A program made the position numbers and the translations under genes. A DNA stretch of 64,000 nt from Diplosphaera chodatii (taxonomy: Eukaryota; Chlorophyta; Trebouxiophyceae; Prasiolales; Stichococcaceae): the NCBI GenBank assembly GCA_032358165.1, contig JAALGY010000041.1, positions 1,240,001 through 1,304,000 on the forward strand, in the 5' to 3' direction. Positions 24,316-34,991 of this stretch are shown in pieces (the stretch's first letter is position 1; each line of letters starts with the position of its first letter). The notes beneath the pieces were generated by a model. The model was not told the DNA's origin. It did no database searches and was given only the letters and a program-made list of their open reading frames with translations.

Positions 24316-27300
24316 TCAGTCCCGGCTGCTCTTGTTCTGGATGCGGCGGTGGATGTCGCATAGGAATTCCACATAGCTGGCGGTGCCTGCAGCACGGTCC
24401 TCTACCAAGTGCGCCAGGAAAGCTGCCTCCAACGGATCCCCCGCCTGCAGCTCGAGACGCCAAATGCAATCAGACAATTGCGCTCTGGAACAGGCCCTTG
24501 ACGTGCTGAACACCAGCAAGCCTGCGGCCAGGGACCCTTCGCACCATGACGACCCGCAGCCGCAGGTACGACGAGCGCTGCTGCCGCACAGCGTCCAGCA
24601 CCGCGTGCAGCGCCCTGGAGGCCGGGGTGTCCAGTTGTGGCAGCGCCCGCACACGGCCAACTTGCGGCGACATCGGCTGCGCCGCCTCTGGCCCTGGTTG
24701 TAGAAGTGGCACAGGGCATCAACACAAGTGTGCATCGTCAAGAGAACTGAGGGAAGGAGTATGAGATCGTGATCGCCTACATGCCATGATACTCTCACAA
24801 GCACAGTTGCTGCTGCCTGGTCGTTGGAGCACCTCTCAGAGGCACACCTGAGGAGTGCCAAAGCCATGGGTTGTTCTGCTGCAGGCTCACCGAGCAGGTC
24901 GGCCACCAGCGCGGGCGGCGCGCTGCCGCCAAAGTACAGCCACGCCTCCGCGCTGTTCTCCAGCAGGTACACGCCCTCCGGGTCCACGTTGGCGGAGGAC
25001 AGCGGCAGGGTGTCCAGCTGCGTCGCCGCCACCGGGGCGTCCCCGGCCGGCGCCGCCTCCAGCGCCGCCCCCAGCACCCGGTGCAGCGGCACCAGCCGCC
25101 CGTACACCAGCGGCATGGTGGCGGAGGCGGGCAGGCTCTCCAGCCGCGCCAGCAGCGCCGCCCGTACATCGTGCGCCGTCTCCGGCCTGCAATGTGTAAT
25201 GGTCCCGTCACATGTCAGGGACTGCTAAAAGCATACAATTGAGGCTGCACAGCTGCACCCAGCCATTGTGCAACCAGTCATTGAGCTCAGGACAGGTCGG
25301 GCAGATCTGCCAGGGTGTGCGCGCCGAGCGCAGTGGAGCCAGCACCTGAAGGCCGGGAACTTGGTGAGCGCCAGGCAGTACAGCGGCAGCAGCTTGAGCG
25401 CCTCGGGCAGGATGAGCTGCCCCGGGTTGGCGGCCTGCGCGCAGTGCCGCCGGTACGCAAACAGCGTGTCCGCCACCGCCTTGTGCACCTGTCACAGTGC
25501 GGACACCGGGTGGGGCTTTGCACAGCAGTGGTGATGGCAATGAGTTCATCTCTGGAGCTGATGTGCTCCAGCCCATGTGCTGCGCAGGTGGTGACAGGTT
25601 TCGAGAGTCCTACAGTCCAGACCTTTTTGTGGGTGTCGGCCAGGCTGGTGGTGGGCAGCGCCGCCCCCGCCCGCCGCGCCAGCACGTTGAGCTGCGCCTC
25701 CAGGTCCGCGCCCCGGAACACGGTGCCCAGCACCGAGGTGACGGGCGCCCCCATGTTGTGCAGCCTGCAAGTCAGAAACGCGGTGCGGTCAGCCAGGGCT
25801 GGGGCTGCTCAGGTTTCACAGCAGATAGCAGCCCATCAACCCTGTGCAACACACTCGCCTGTCCGTGAGCATTGCCTGATCTCACCCCCACCACGAGCTG
25901 TATAACAAATGCTGTCAGCGACCTCGGACCAGGGTTGGCATACAGAAGTTGTGGACATGCGGTGTGGCACAGCGGCAGCAGGGGGCTCACCTGATGCGGC
26001 GGTGGCCGTCTGTGGTGGTGTACAGCAGCGCGAACTGGAAGTAGACCTCATCCCCGTCCTTCAGCCGCTCATCGTGCGTCAGCGTCGCCACCAGCGCCTG
26101 CAACCACAGCATGAGCGCCTTCACAGTGTGACCAACTCGTACAACTAGCAAGCAGCCGATCCGCTCCAGCGTGGCTAACTGCCACGTTTGCAAACACTGC
26201 ATCGCTGCATATGTCGAGGCTGCAGCGCATGGCGGCATGATGGCGGCCTACTAGACATGGCAGCCCTTGAGAACTGGCAGGGCAGTGTTCACAGCAGGAG
26301 ACGTGTCGCCATCAGGAACATAAAATAGCGAGAACTTCCCAGCAGAAGGGAGGCTGCTGCAGCACCTGGTCGCTGTTGAAGGCGGGCAGGTCGATGTCGG
26401 TGGCGGTGCGGCGGTAGAAGGCGCCGGCGTACGTGTCCACCTCCAGCCCGCTGCTCACCCGCAGCCGCGCCACCGCCTCCAGCCCCTGCACGCCACAGGA
26501 GGAGGTGCATGTCAGTCAGCATGCCCTGTGATGCGTTGTCAGAAACCCTGGGAAAATCACAGTTGAGGCTGTTGTGATGTTGCATTGCCTCGTAGATGCT
26601 GGCAATAGGAAAGGACCCCATGAGCCAAGCACTGCCAGCAGCTCGGTGTGGCACCAAGCGTGCGCAAGCAAGGCCTGCTTGCAGGGTTCACTTCTGTCGA
26701 CAGCAGTCCAACACGGTGCAAGCATGTCAGCAGGGGCACCAAGGTGTGGCTTGTTGATTGCACTAAGCAGCGCACCTGGGGCCGCATGAGGTTCCAGCGC
26801 AGGTCGTTCAGGAGCTGGGTTTCGTCCAGGCGGGGGTCGAAGCCCTCGTAGCAGTACAGCTGCCCGCCGGTGTGGTGCGGCAGCTCCCGCAGCGTCGCCG
26901 CATCCACAAAGCCGCTGCTCAGAATGGACACGTCCACACACACCTGCACGCCCTCAGACTACTGCTGTCAGTCGGCGGTCCGGGCTTGCACGCAGGTGCA
27001 GCAGAGACAGCAGCGCCTGCGCACCCACAGCAAGCATGCTGAAGACCCACACTTCGACACAGGACCGAAGGCAATGAGGCAGCCACTCCCAGGACATCTC
27101 AGGCTTGATGGGTCTGTGCCGCCCGCCAGCTCCTGAAACGCCGTTCCATGCAGCAATGCAGATCAGTGTGGTGCGGGGAGCCTCTGGTCCTACACGAGCA
27201 GCGGCCCACCTGGTGGTCCGCCGCCTCGGTCGCCAGCTGGGTGTAGAACCTGCCGTCGGGGGCCATGATGGGGAGGGGCTCGGCGCCGCCGCCGCCCTCC

Positions 27301-30300
27301 GCCCGCCGGAAGCGCAGCGCCCCCGCGCCCGCCTTGGGCAGCGCCGCCAGGAACACGTGCAGCTTCCCGCCGCCTGCCTCCTGCAGTGCGAAAGCAGGGC
27401 GTGGTGCACGATGCTGACGAAAACAAACGTCAGAATGAGCCTGGCATAAGCTGCATACATGACTATACACTGTGTCGCAGCAGGCTTGTAACTTTTGCTT
27501 TGCATCTGCTGGCACTCATGGGGCAGAGGTTCCCGGCAGTACCTGACACCAGTGCAGACCACAGCAGACAGGAGTCATTAGGCCAGACCTGGCCGAGGTG
27601 GCCGGAGCTGCAGCTCACCTTCAGGGCGGCGACAGCGGCGGAAATGGCGGCGCCAGCGGCTGCCTCTGACGCCTGGCTGCCCTCGAAGAGCCGGGGTATG
27701 GCATCCAGCAGCTGCTCTGCCTGCATCCGCAAGATACTCAAGCCTCAACGGCGAACCCCATAGTGTATCACAGCCTGCTTGAGTGCAAGGCACAGTTGTC
27801 GCAGCAGCACGCACGCTCACCAGGCTGCGCGCTTTCTGAGCATCCACCAGCAGGCTGCTGGCCGACGGCGCATAGGGCTCCAGGATGTCAGGCACCACCA
27901 ACATCTGCGGCGCGGACTGCCCGGGGCGCAGCGCATAGAACTGCACCGCCGAGTCGAAGGTCGCAATGCCGACACGTGCCCGCTCTCCACCTGGGAATCG
28001 AAACATTGATACGTTTCACTCGGGAACGCACACTGTGCAGCAGTGGCGCAGGCAAAGGCCGAGTCAAGTCAGCAATGCGTGGCGCTAGCAACCAGCTGTG
28101 ATGAGTCGAGTAGTTCAAGCAGCTGTTGCTTCGTCAGTATATCCTCGTGAGCACCAGGTATGGATCTACTGTCGATGGGCCATAGCGGCAGCACCTGGCA
28201 GGCTGTCCAGGGTCTGATGGATGGCACTGCACACGGCTGCTGTGGCGCCTGATGCGATGGCGGCATACGACACATCCACTAGGAACAGGTGCGTTGGTCG
28301 CATAGGCGGCTGGACCTGCGACGTGCAGAGTTGGCGATGTTGATGACATGCCAATCGAGCCGTAAGACTATGCCGTGACTGCCAGGTGTGCATAGGGTTG
28401 TAAGGCCGCATGCGCTGACGTGGTTGATGTGCTTGTTGTGGAGCCCAGCTTGACCGCATGACGGAGGCAGCACACCATGTACTCTGATGTGGCCACGAAC
28501 TCGACAGCGCCGCGGCAGAGCTCTGGCCGCTCATACACATCAACACGCCGGCCATCGGGCCCAAGCTGGCTGAAGTAGGTGTCCGGCCTGCAAGATCATA
28601 ACAGTCGCCCATCCCGTCAGGATTTGTGTGGACTACAGGATGTGTGACATCATCTGCAGTCGAGTGCAGCAACATGGACTGCGACAGCACACTGCTGCTG
28701 GCTGAACCGCCTGGCAGTGCGCACGTGTGGTTGAGGTGGCCGCAGATGTTGCAGCGGAACTTGCGGCCCGCGTCCACGAATGCCATAAAGGCGTTGATGT
28801 ACGCCTTGCAGCGCGTGCAGCGCACCGGACCGCTCGCCCCGAAATCCACCACCTGATGTTGAATATGCACACATGTCACGTTTGCAGCGCTGAACAATGC
28901 AGAAGAATGTAAGGTCTGTTTCACCTACAGTGTCTCTGCTGTCAACCTGGCTGTCCTGCTCAGCTGCTTGCCTGCTCACCTTGCGTGTAAACCGTGAACA
29001 CCATGAAGACGCACCGGCAGCTCGTCATCGTCGGGCCCTGGAAGGGCCAGCGGCTGGAGGACGACAGCGAGCGGCATGGCTGAGGTCTTCGCCATGTCAG
29101 CTGAGCAGGGCACATAGTTCAGCGTCAGCCGCATGTTGCGCGGGCTGGCGTCCCCACAATCCCGCACCTACAGTTGCACAGCGGCACCTCACCCGCATGA
29201 CACTAGCACTGACACAACTACCCACACACAGCAGCCTCGTGCAATGCTCAGAGCGCAGCCAGCCTTGGTGTGAAAATGGCATGCGTGTTAGGCAGACTCT
29301 CACCGCGATCAGCTTCGAGGAGTGCGGCGGGATGCTGTGCTTGCCCGCATGCCGGGTCTCAAAGACCTGCGCTGTGGGCTGAGCTCCAGCCGCGTCCGGG
29401 CGAGGCATCTGGGCTGGGTCAATACTGGAGCGGGCCGGGGGGCCGGACCCGGTGCGCAAAACGCCAGCCGGTGGCCCGCTGCGCAGCTGCATGTACCCCG
29501 GCGGCACCGCCCGCCCACCTGATAAACATCAGTGCACCGCTGGTCCAAAGGTGCCTACGCTTGTTCCTGCCTTGGCTATGGTGAGACAGGACGTGGGCTT
29601 CAAGCTAATGTGTGTGACAGCTTCAGTGAAGCTGTGCTGTGCATGCAGGTCTGGTTGCTTGGGCAAAGGATGCACCTGGGCTGACAGCTGTGCCCGGGGA
29701 TGTGGGCGACGGCGGTGGCAGCCCTGCGCCAGACGTGGGAAACAATGGCATGGCAGGGTGCGCGCTGCCTGCGAGCCCTGCAGGCGGCCCAGGTGCCTTC
29801 TGCTGCCGCTGCTGCTGGTTGTGCCCGAACTGCGGCGGCGGTCGCCCGAAGGACGGCGGCCGAGGTGCGCTCACGGGTGGCCTGCCCGGCGGCGGCATGC
29901 CTGGTCGCTGCATGCCGCTGCTGGGTGCTGGCGGCGGCATACCCGGTTGCTGCATAGCGGCGCCAGGCACTGACGGCAGCGGCTGCTGTGGCTGCTGGAG
30001 GCCGCTGCTCGGGCCCCGAGGCGGCGGTGGCCTGCCAGGCGCGCTGCGAATGCCAAAGGGCGCCGCCGCCGGCTGTGGCAGTGCCGGAGACGGAAGTGCC
30101 TGGCCTTGCATGACGGCAAGCTGCCTGGTACTTTCATCGTAGCCGTTACCCGACCCATGTAGCTGACTGGTTGGCGGTGACGCCTGCTGCTGCGGCTGCG
30201 GCTGCTGCTGCTGCTGCTGCTGCTGATTGTTGAGTGGCGGCCGCATGCTCTGCGCTTGCGGCCGCTGCATCTGGCTGGGCGATGGCAATGGCGCTGCGCC

Positions 30301-30867
30301 ACCAGGCTGCGGAGCCGGCGGCCGCATGGGAGGCCGGCCAAAGCCGCCGCCAAGTGGCCGCTGCGCCGGGCTGGGCGTGGGCCTGGGCCCTGCTGCGGGG
30401 CGCTGCGCTGCGCCAAGGCCGCGCCCAAAGCCGCTGGCAGCAGCACCATTCGGGGGCGGGAGTGCTGCTACCGGACCGCTGGCTGATGGCCTGCTGGCAG
30501 GAGGCACTGGGGGCCCGCCGCTGTAGGGCTGACTGGCTTGCAGTGCCTGCACGCATTGGCAGGACAGCATCATGGTAAAGCGGCACTCGAAGAGTTGCAG
30601 GTGGTCTCAGTCAAGCTCACAGTGCCAGCATAACGTGAATACATTGTACCTTTTGAGCTGAATGGCCTGCAGGTGCTGCCGAGCTGTGCGGCACTGCTGA
30701 GCTGGCCAGGTTGTCGTAGGGCAGCGTCGCTGATGCGGCTGCTGGCAGCAGCGCAGGTACTCCGTTGGCGACTGGATGAGATTGCGGTGCACCGGCATGC
30801 CCGTTGATCCCTGGCACCTCCTGATTTCCGCCCAACACTCCCGCATATGGCTTTGCGGGCCGGGGGC
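24316..30867 (-). CDS. SEC24: COPII coat cargo adaptor SEC24
   Basis: Inner-coat subunit of COPII vesicles; with SEC23 and SAR1 it selects cargo leaving the ER. The N-terminal part (about 30867-29640) is a disordered Pro/Gln/Gly-rich region with a poly-Gln run. The zinc finger is VRCTRCKAYINAFMAFVDAG followed by FRCNICGHLN (about 28850-28720). The trunk domain follows, with RPTHLFLVDVSYAAIASG, RVGIATFDSAVQFYALRPG and VCVDVSILSSGFVDAATLRE. Then come the beta-sandwich (HDERLKDGDEVYFQFALLYT), the helical domain (LTKFPAFR, MPLVYGRLVPLHRVLG) and the gelsolin-like end with GVYLLENSAEAWLYFGG. The protein finishes SYVEFLCDIHRRIQNKSSRD, a typical SEC24 C-terminus. The order and completeness make the call secure. 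The 5' end is not fixed: the exon starting at 30867 (reading PRPAKPYAGVLGGNQE) opens in phase 1 and needs a short upstream exon with the ATG. Confidence 0.93.
30201..30225 (-). repeat. CAG trinucleotide run coding poly-Gln in SEC24
   Basis: An uninterrupted GCT/CTG run on the plus strand reads as consecutive Gln codons in the minus-strand SEC24 N-terminal region, flanked by further Gln and Pro codons. It lies in disordered sequence and is likely length-polymorphic. Confidence 0.8.
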
Positions 30868-31548
30868 CTGCATAGACAGATAGTCAATGCGGTTACGCAT
30901 GTAGAGCTCGCTCGAGAGCTTCTGAAGGCGAACACATCTTGAAACGTACGGCAAGGCGCAGCTCAGTATGCACACCTTGGCCCGCTGGCCTCATTCGCCC
31001 CTCCATTCAGTCAGGAGATCGATGGTGCGCTGCGTCCAAAAGCAGTTTGCGCGAAGCAGCACATCAATGAACGCACGGCCGTACTACCTGCATAATCCCA
31101 AGCATCAGCAACGATGCTGTCGTCTGTCGAATACCAACTCCGACTGTCACGTGCAAGAACTGCAATGAGCCTCATGCAAAGGGACCATGTCTAACGCTGC
31201 AAGACACATTGACGCACTTGACTTTGCATGTTGTGTCGAAAACGAGTATACGACCGGGCCTGACGCATGCAGCGGTGCGACTCAGCATTTGCACCAGCTG
31301 CACACATAACTCCGACCCTAGCCATAAAGCTAAACTGAATAGCCCCCGCTAATCCCTCGCCAGGAGTCTGGCTCGCGCCTTGTGTGACTGGCATAACGCG
31401 ATTGTATACCAGTGCGTCGCTGCCTCTCCAGCAGGCGAAAGACATCGACGTCAAGCCCTGCTGTCGTTGTGCCACTCTTGCGTACGCGGCAGGCATCGGT
31501 GTCAGCGGGTATTAGAGGGCTTGAATCGTGCCAGTCAGTGCGAGCAGC
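30868..31548. promoter_or_regulatory. Divergent SEC24/RAB1 intergenic region
   Basis: About 680 bases lie between the first recognised SEC24 exon and the RAB1 start codon. The SEC24 first exon, for example an ATG near 30938 followed by a short intron, probably lies at the left edge. The remainder should carry both promoters. No element could be named with confidence. Confidence 0.5.
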
Positions 31549-33160
31549 ATGAACCCCGATTATGACTATCTGTTCAAGGTGCGGGCGCGTGCTTGTTAGC
31601 ATTGTACCTCTGTATGCAGGGCATGAGGCACAGTGCTTGTCTGCGGGAGAACACACGCCACACGTCTGCCCTTGCTTACCACTTCTCACCTCGGTTCCAC
31701 TGCAGCTGCTGCTGATTGGAGACTCCGGCGTGGGCAAGTCCTGCCTGCTGCTTCGCTTTGCGGTGAGTGCCGGGCGCTGGCTGCTCGACGCTGCGGCCGA
31801 GGGCTGACAACCCCCAGATGTCAGTTGTCGAGAGAAGCTGCTGACCCCTTGCTGCTCTCAGCCTGAGCCGCTTACCCGTGTTCCGCAGGATGACACATAC
31901 ACAGAAAGCTACATCTCGACCATCGGCGTCGACTTTGTGAGTGCTTCAGCTCCATGGGCATCGCCATGTGTGCTGTGCCGCACTCCCTTTGACCGCGAGT
32001 TCCATGAGTTATAACTTACTAAACCACGTGTGACTGATGCGCTGCAGAAAATCAGGACAGTCGAGCTGGACGGCAAGGTCATCAAACTGCAAATCGTGAG
32101 CCAAATGCCGCCGCTGTTTTTGCTGCTGCCAGGCCTAATTAAATCCGTTTGGGGTGGCGCTGTCGCTGTCGCTGCTACATACGTCTTATACGGCCTGCCT
32201 GCAGTGCTATCTGATCACAGTACACTGTGTTCCGCAGTGGGACACAGCAGGGCAGGAGCGTTTCAGGACCATCACCAGCAGCTATTACAGAGGCGCACAT
32301 GGCATCATTGTGAGCACAGCATTGCCTCATTTGCTATTGTTCTTTGGCAAGATCTCACTGCCAGTATGCTCACTGCCAGTATGCAGTCCATCTGGTTATG
32401 ATGACATTTCAGCAGCTGGGCCACAGCATGATGCCAGCTGCATGTGGGTGCATTGGACGCTGCGGCGTAGGACAGGGCTGCCTGCAGCACTTGACCTTCT
32501 GTATGCCTGCTGCACAGGTCGTGTACGACGTGACAGACCAGGAAAGCTTCAACAATGTGAAGCAGTGGCTGAATGAGATCGACCGCTACGCCAACGAGAA
32601 TGTCAACAAGCTGCTGGTGGGCAACAAGAGTGATCTGACGGCCAAGAAGGTCGTCGACTACCAGACAGCCAAGGTGCGAACCTGTGCTTGGCACAGTGGA
32701 AGACCTGGGTTGCCATGGACCATGCTGCCCAGCATACATGCAGAAACCTGCAGGGTGCACATCTGAAATGTATCAGCGAGCATGTTCCAGTGTGCTGTTG
32801 ACCGGAGTGGAGGCACTCGTGCTACGTATGCTGATACTGTATTGCTGCCGCAGGCCTTTGCAGATGAGATTGGCATCCCGTTCCTAGAGACCTCTGCCAA
32901 GAGCGCCACGAACGTCGAGCAGGCGTTCATGACTATGGCAGCTGAGATCAAGAACAGGCATGTGGTGCCGTAAAGTTTTCGTTGCCCCATCTTCACGCTA
33001 ACCTTGCAGTATTCCTCTGCACATGTGTGCATATGGTGCGCACAGACCACAGTTGCAATATTGCAGGATGGCGACGCTCCCTGCACAAACGAAGCCTGGC
33101 GGCAACATCCGTGTGACAGAGGGCAAGTCGGTGGGTGCCAACAAATCCAGCTGCTGCTGA
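31549..33160 (+). CDS. RAB1: Small GTPase Rab1/YPT1 (RabD)
   Basis: GTPase controlling tethering of ER-derived vesicles at the Golgi. Eight exons: 31549-31578, 31706-31762, 31889-31936, 32048-32095, 32238-32309, 32518-32673, 32854-32957 and 33067-33160, giving 202 residues. It begins [10 protein letters not shown]. It has the P-loop GDSGVGKS, the switch I effector YISTIGVDF typical of Rab1, switch [22 protein letters not shown], the guanine motifs NKSD and ETSAKS, and the double-Cys C-terminus SSCC for geranylgeranylation. All RabF and RabSF features point to Rab1/YPT1. The last intron appears to use a GC donor (AG|GC at 32958); a GT donor at 32970 would add four residues. A TGTAA poly(A) motif lies at 33480-33484. 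The gene is head-to-head with SEC24. Confidence 0.97.
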
Positions 33161-33639
33161 GCGGGGCCACTCGGTCGCTCAGGGGCGAGGTGTCAGCGGC
33201 AAGGGCAGACTGTGCAGCACGGTCACTGGTAGCAGCACGGCTGCAGGGCAGGGCTGTCATTCAAAGCTTGTCACCCGGACCTGGTGCGGGTGCATGTCCC
33301 AGGCAGGCCAGATGCCCTTTGCTGCAGAGCACCTCCCTGGCTTGGCTCAGAAGCCGCTGGGACGGCTGACGGTAGCATCCCGAGGCCAAATTGTATGGTA
33401 GTCGTCAACAACGGATCCAGCATTCTTGCAGAGGCACCACGATGTTGTTTCTTGAGCTGTAGGGAATGTGACCAACCACTGTAACACGCACGTATTGGCT
33501 TGACCAAGCTGGCTGCCAACATATGTGATGTGATGATGTTGCTCACATCCGCACCTTGCAAAAGCTGGCCTCATTTGGCAGTTTTCCTCAGCATGTGACC
33601 AAGCGGGTTTCACGCCTGCAGCGACCATGCGTGTCTGGC
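33161..33639. other. RAB1 3' UTR and PIG-P upstream region
   Basis: About 480 bases between the RAB1 stop and the PIG-P start on the same strand. A TGTAA motif at 33480-33484 is the likely RAB1 poly(A) signal, which leaves only some 150 bases for the PIG-P promoter. No further gene is seen. Confidence 0.5.
33480..33484 (+). terminator. Candidate RAB1 poly(A) signal TGTAA
   Basis: TGTAA is the standard near-upstream poly(A) element of chlorophyte algae. This copy lies about 320 bases after the RAB1 stop and is the first clear one downstream. Confidence 0.4.
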
Positions 33640-34294
33640 ATGCCTGAGACAGTCAGTAGAGGTCGTGGCGTGTCCTCTCGCGCTGCGACTGGCTTCGTTG
33701 CATGGGTGACATCTGGCGTTGCATACGGTGCGGTCATGTCGACCAGCTGACGCCTGATTTACTGCGCGATAGAATGACTGCATGACTAGGAGAGTTCGTC
33801 TTCGTGCTCAAACTTTCTCTCGCCTGCAGTTCTCTTCCTGGCGTGGGCTTTTGTGCCAAATGACACCCTGCATGCGTACGGGATCACCTACTACCCCAGC
33901 AAGCACTGGGCCACAGCTCTGCCCGCCTGGTGCTGCCTCACGATTGTATTCGCATACGTCAGCTACGAGAGGTGAAGGCTTGCTCATTCTGCAGGCATGT
34001 CCCCTATTTTGCATACATAGGATGCGCGTAGTGACAGGGGGTGACGGCGTGTGTCTGATGCACGCAGCATGAACAGGCTGACGGTTCCGCCGTTATGGAG
34101 TCTACGGACGATACAAGGTGATGTCCAGGCGAACGAATGTGCACATGTCCTGTTGATTGCACCGGCTGACCCAACGCCGGATGCCTGCAGACCGCTTTGC
34201 CAAGGAGCCAGTCTCCATGAGCGACCCACGATCCATTCCACCACTGGCTGACCTGCCGCTGCCAGAGGTGTGCCAAGTACTGTATGGGCTGTGA
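33640..34294 (+). CDS. PIGP: GPI-GlcNAc transferase subunit P (PIG-P)
   Basis: Small two-span membrane subunit of the ER complex that adds GlcNAc to phosphatidylinositol, the first step of GPI-anchor synthesis. Four exons in consistent phase, 33640-33727, 33830-33971, 34068-34117 and 34191-34294, give 127 residues. The PIG-P signature is clear: TGFVAWVTSGVAYVLFLAWA as first membrane segment, then AFVPNDTLHAYGITYYPSKH (the ITYYPSKxWA motif). The second membrane segment is LPAWCCLTIVFAYVSYE, and the conserved VPPLWSLRTIQDR follows. The tail is Pro/Leu-rich and hydrophilic. The start is the first ATG in frame, with a short Arg-rich cytosolic N-terminus. It follows RAB1 on the same strand and converges on the PRISE gene. 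Confidence 0.92.
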
Positions 34295-34991
34295 GCTGCG
34301 CAACCCCAGGGTAGGCAGTTAATTGATACAAACCTGTCACAGTCTGCGCCATGGCCGTCCCGTCGCTGTCAAAACCCTTCTGCTGAAACTGAGGCTGATA
34401 TGAGACTGTACTGTAGCAGTGAACGCGAGTGGCAAATGCCGCAGCGATGAGCTGTTCGAGCTGATGGTGCTGGTCACATCAGAACCCTACTTGTTTTTAT
34501 TGCGTTCACGCTGCAGGTAACCCTTGTCCATGCTGCATGGCTTTGCCATGCCGGCGTCTTTCCAGCTTTGCCGGACAAGCCGTGTGCAGGAAGCAACCGT
34601 GTAAACTACTGATTTCATCCTGTGCACCGGCACAGGCTCAAAGCTGCGGATGCTTGCAGCGAAGGGAAGGAGGGGGCAGTCAGGACAATATAGCAACAAA
34701 CCAGCACCAAACGAGCTGGTCCCTGCCAGCGGCGCATGTGGCGTAACCACCTTGGCATCCACAGACTCGCTGGCCTGACAATGCTAACATGCTCTGCAGC
34801 CAACTGTTTGTCGGGTTCGTGGTCTCGACAGGGTTGACTGTACCCCGCTGTAGGATATGCTAGCACGATGACTATGTAATCTCAGAAGACATGCCTGGCT
34901 AAGCCATCAACACCTGGGTTTCACAACTGACTCTGCCGATCTGCTGCGCCTGTGGAGGGAGTTGCGTGCATGAAGTTTTCCTCTTGAAAGC
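34295..34991. other. Tail-to-tail gap between PIG-P and the PRISE gene
   Basis: About 700 bases between converging genes. A plus-strand TGTAA motif occurs near 34600 and may serve PIG-P. Short open frames on both strands show no domain. Confidence 0.45.

Noticed and set aside
29639..30526. Gly- and Ala-rich plus-strand frames
   Set aside because: Antisense shadows of the Pro/Gln-rich SEC24 N-terminal exon.
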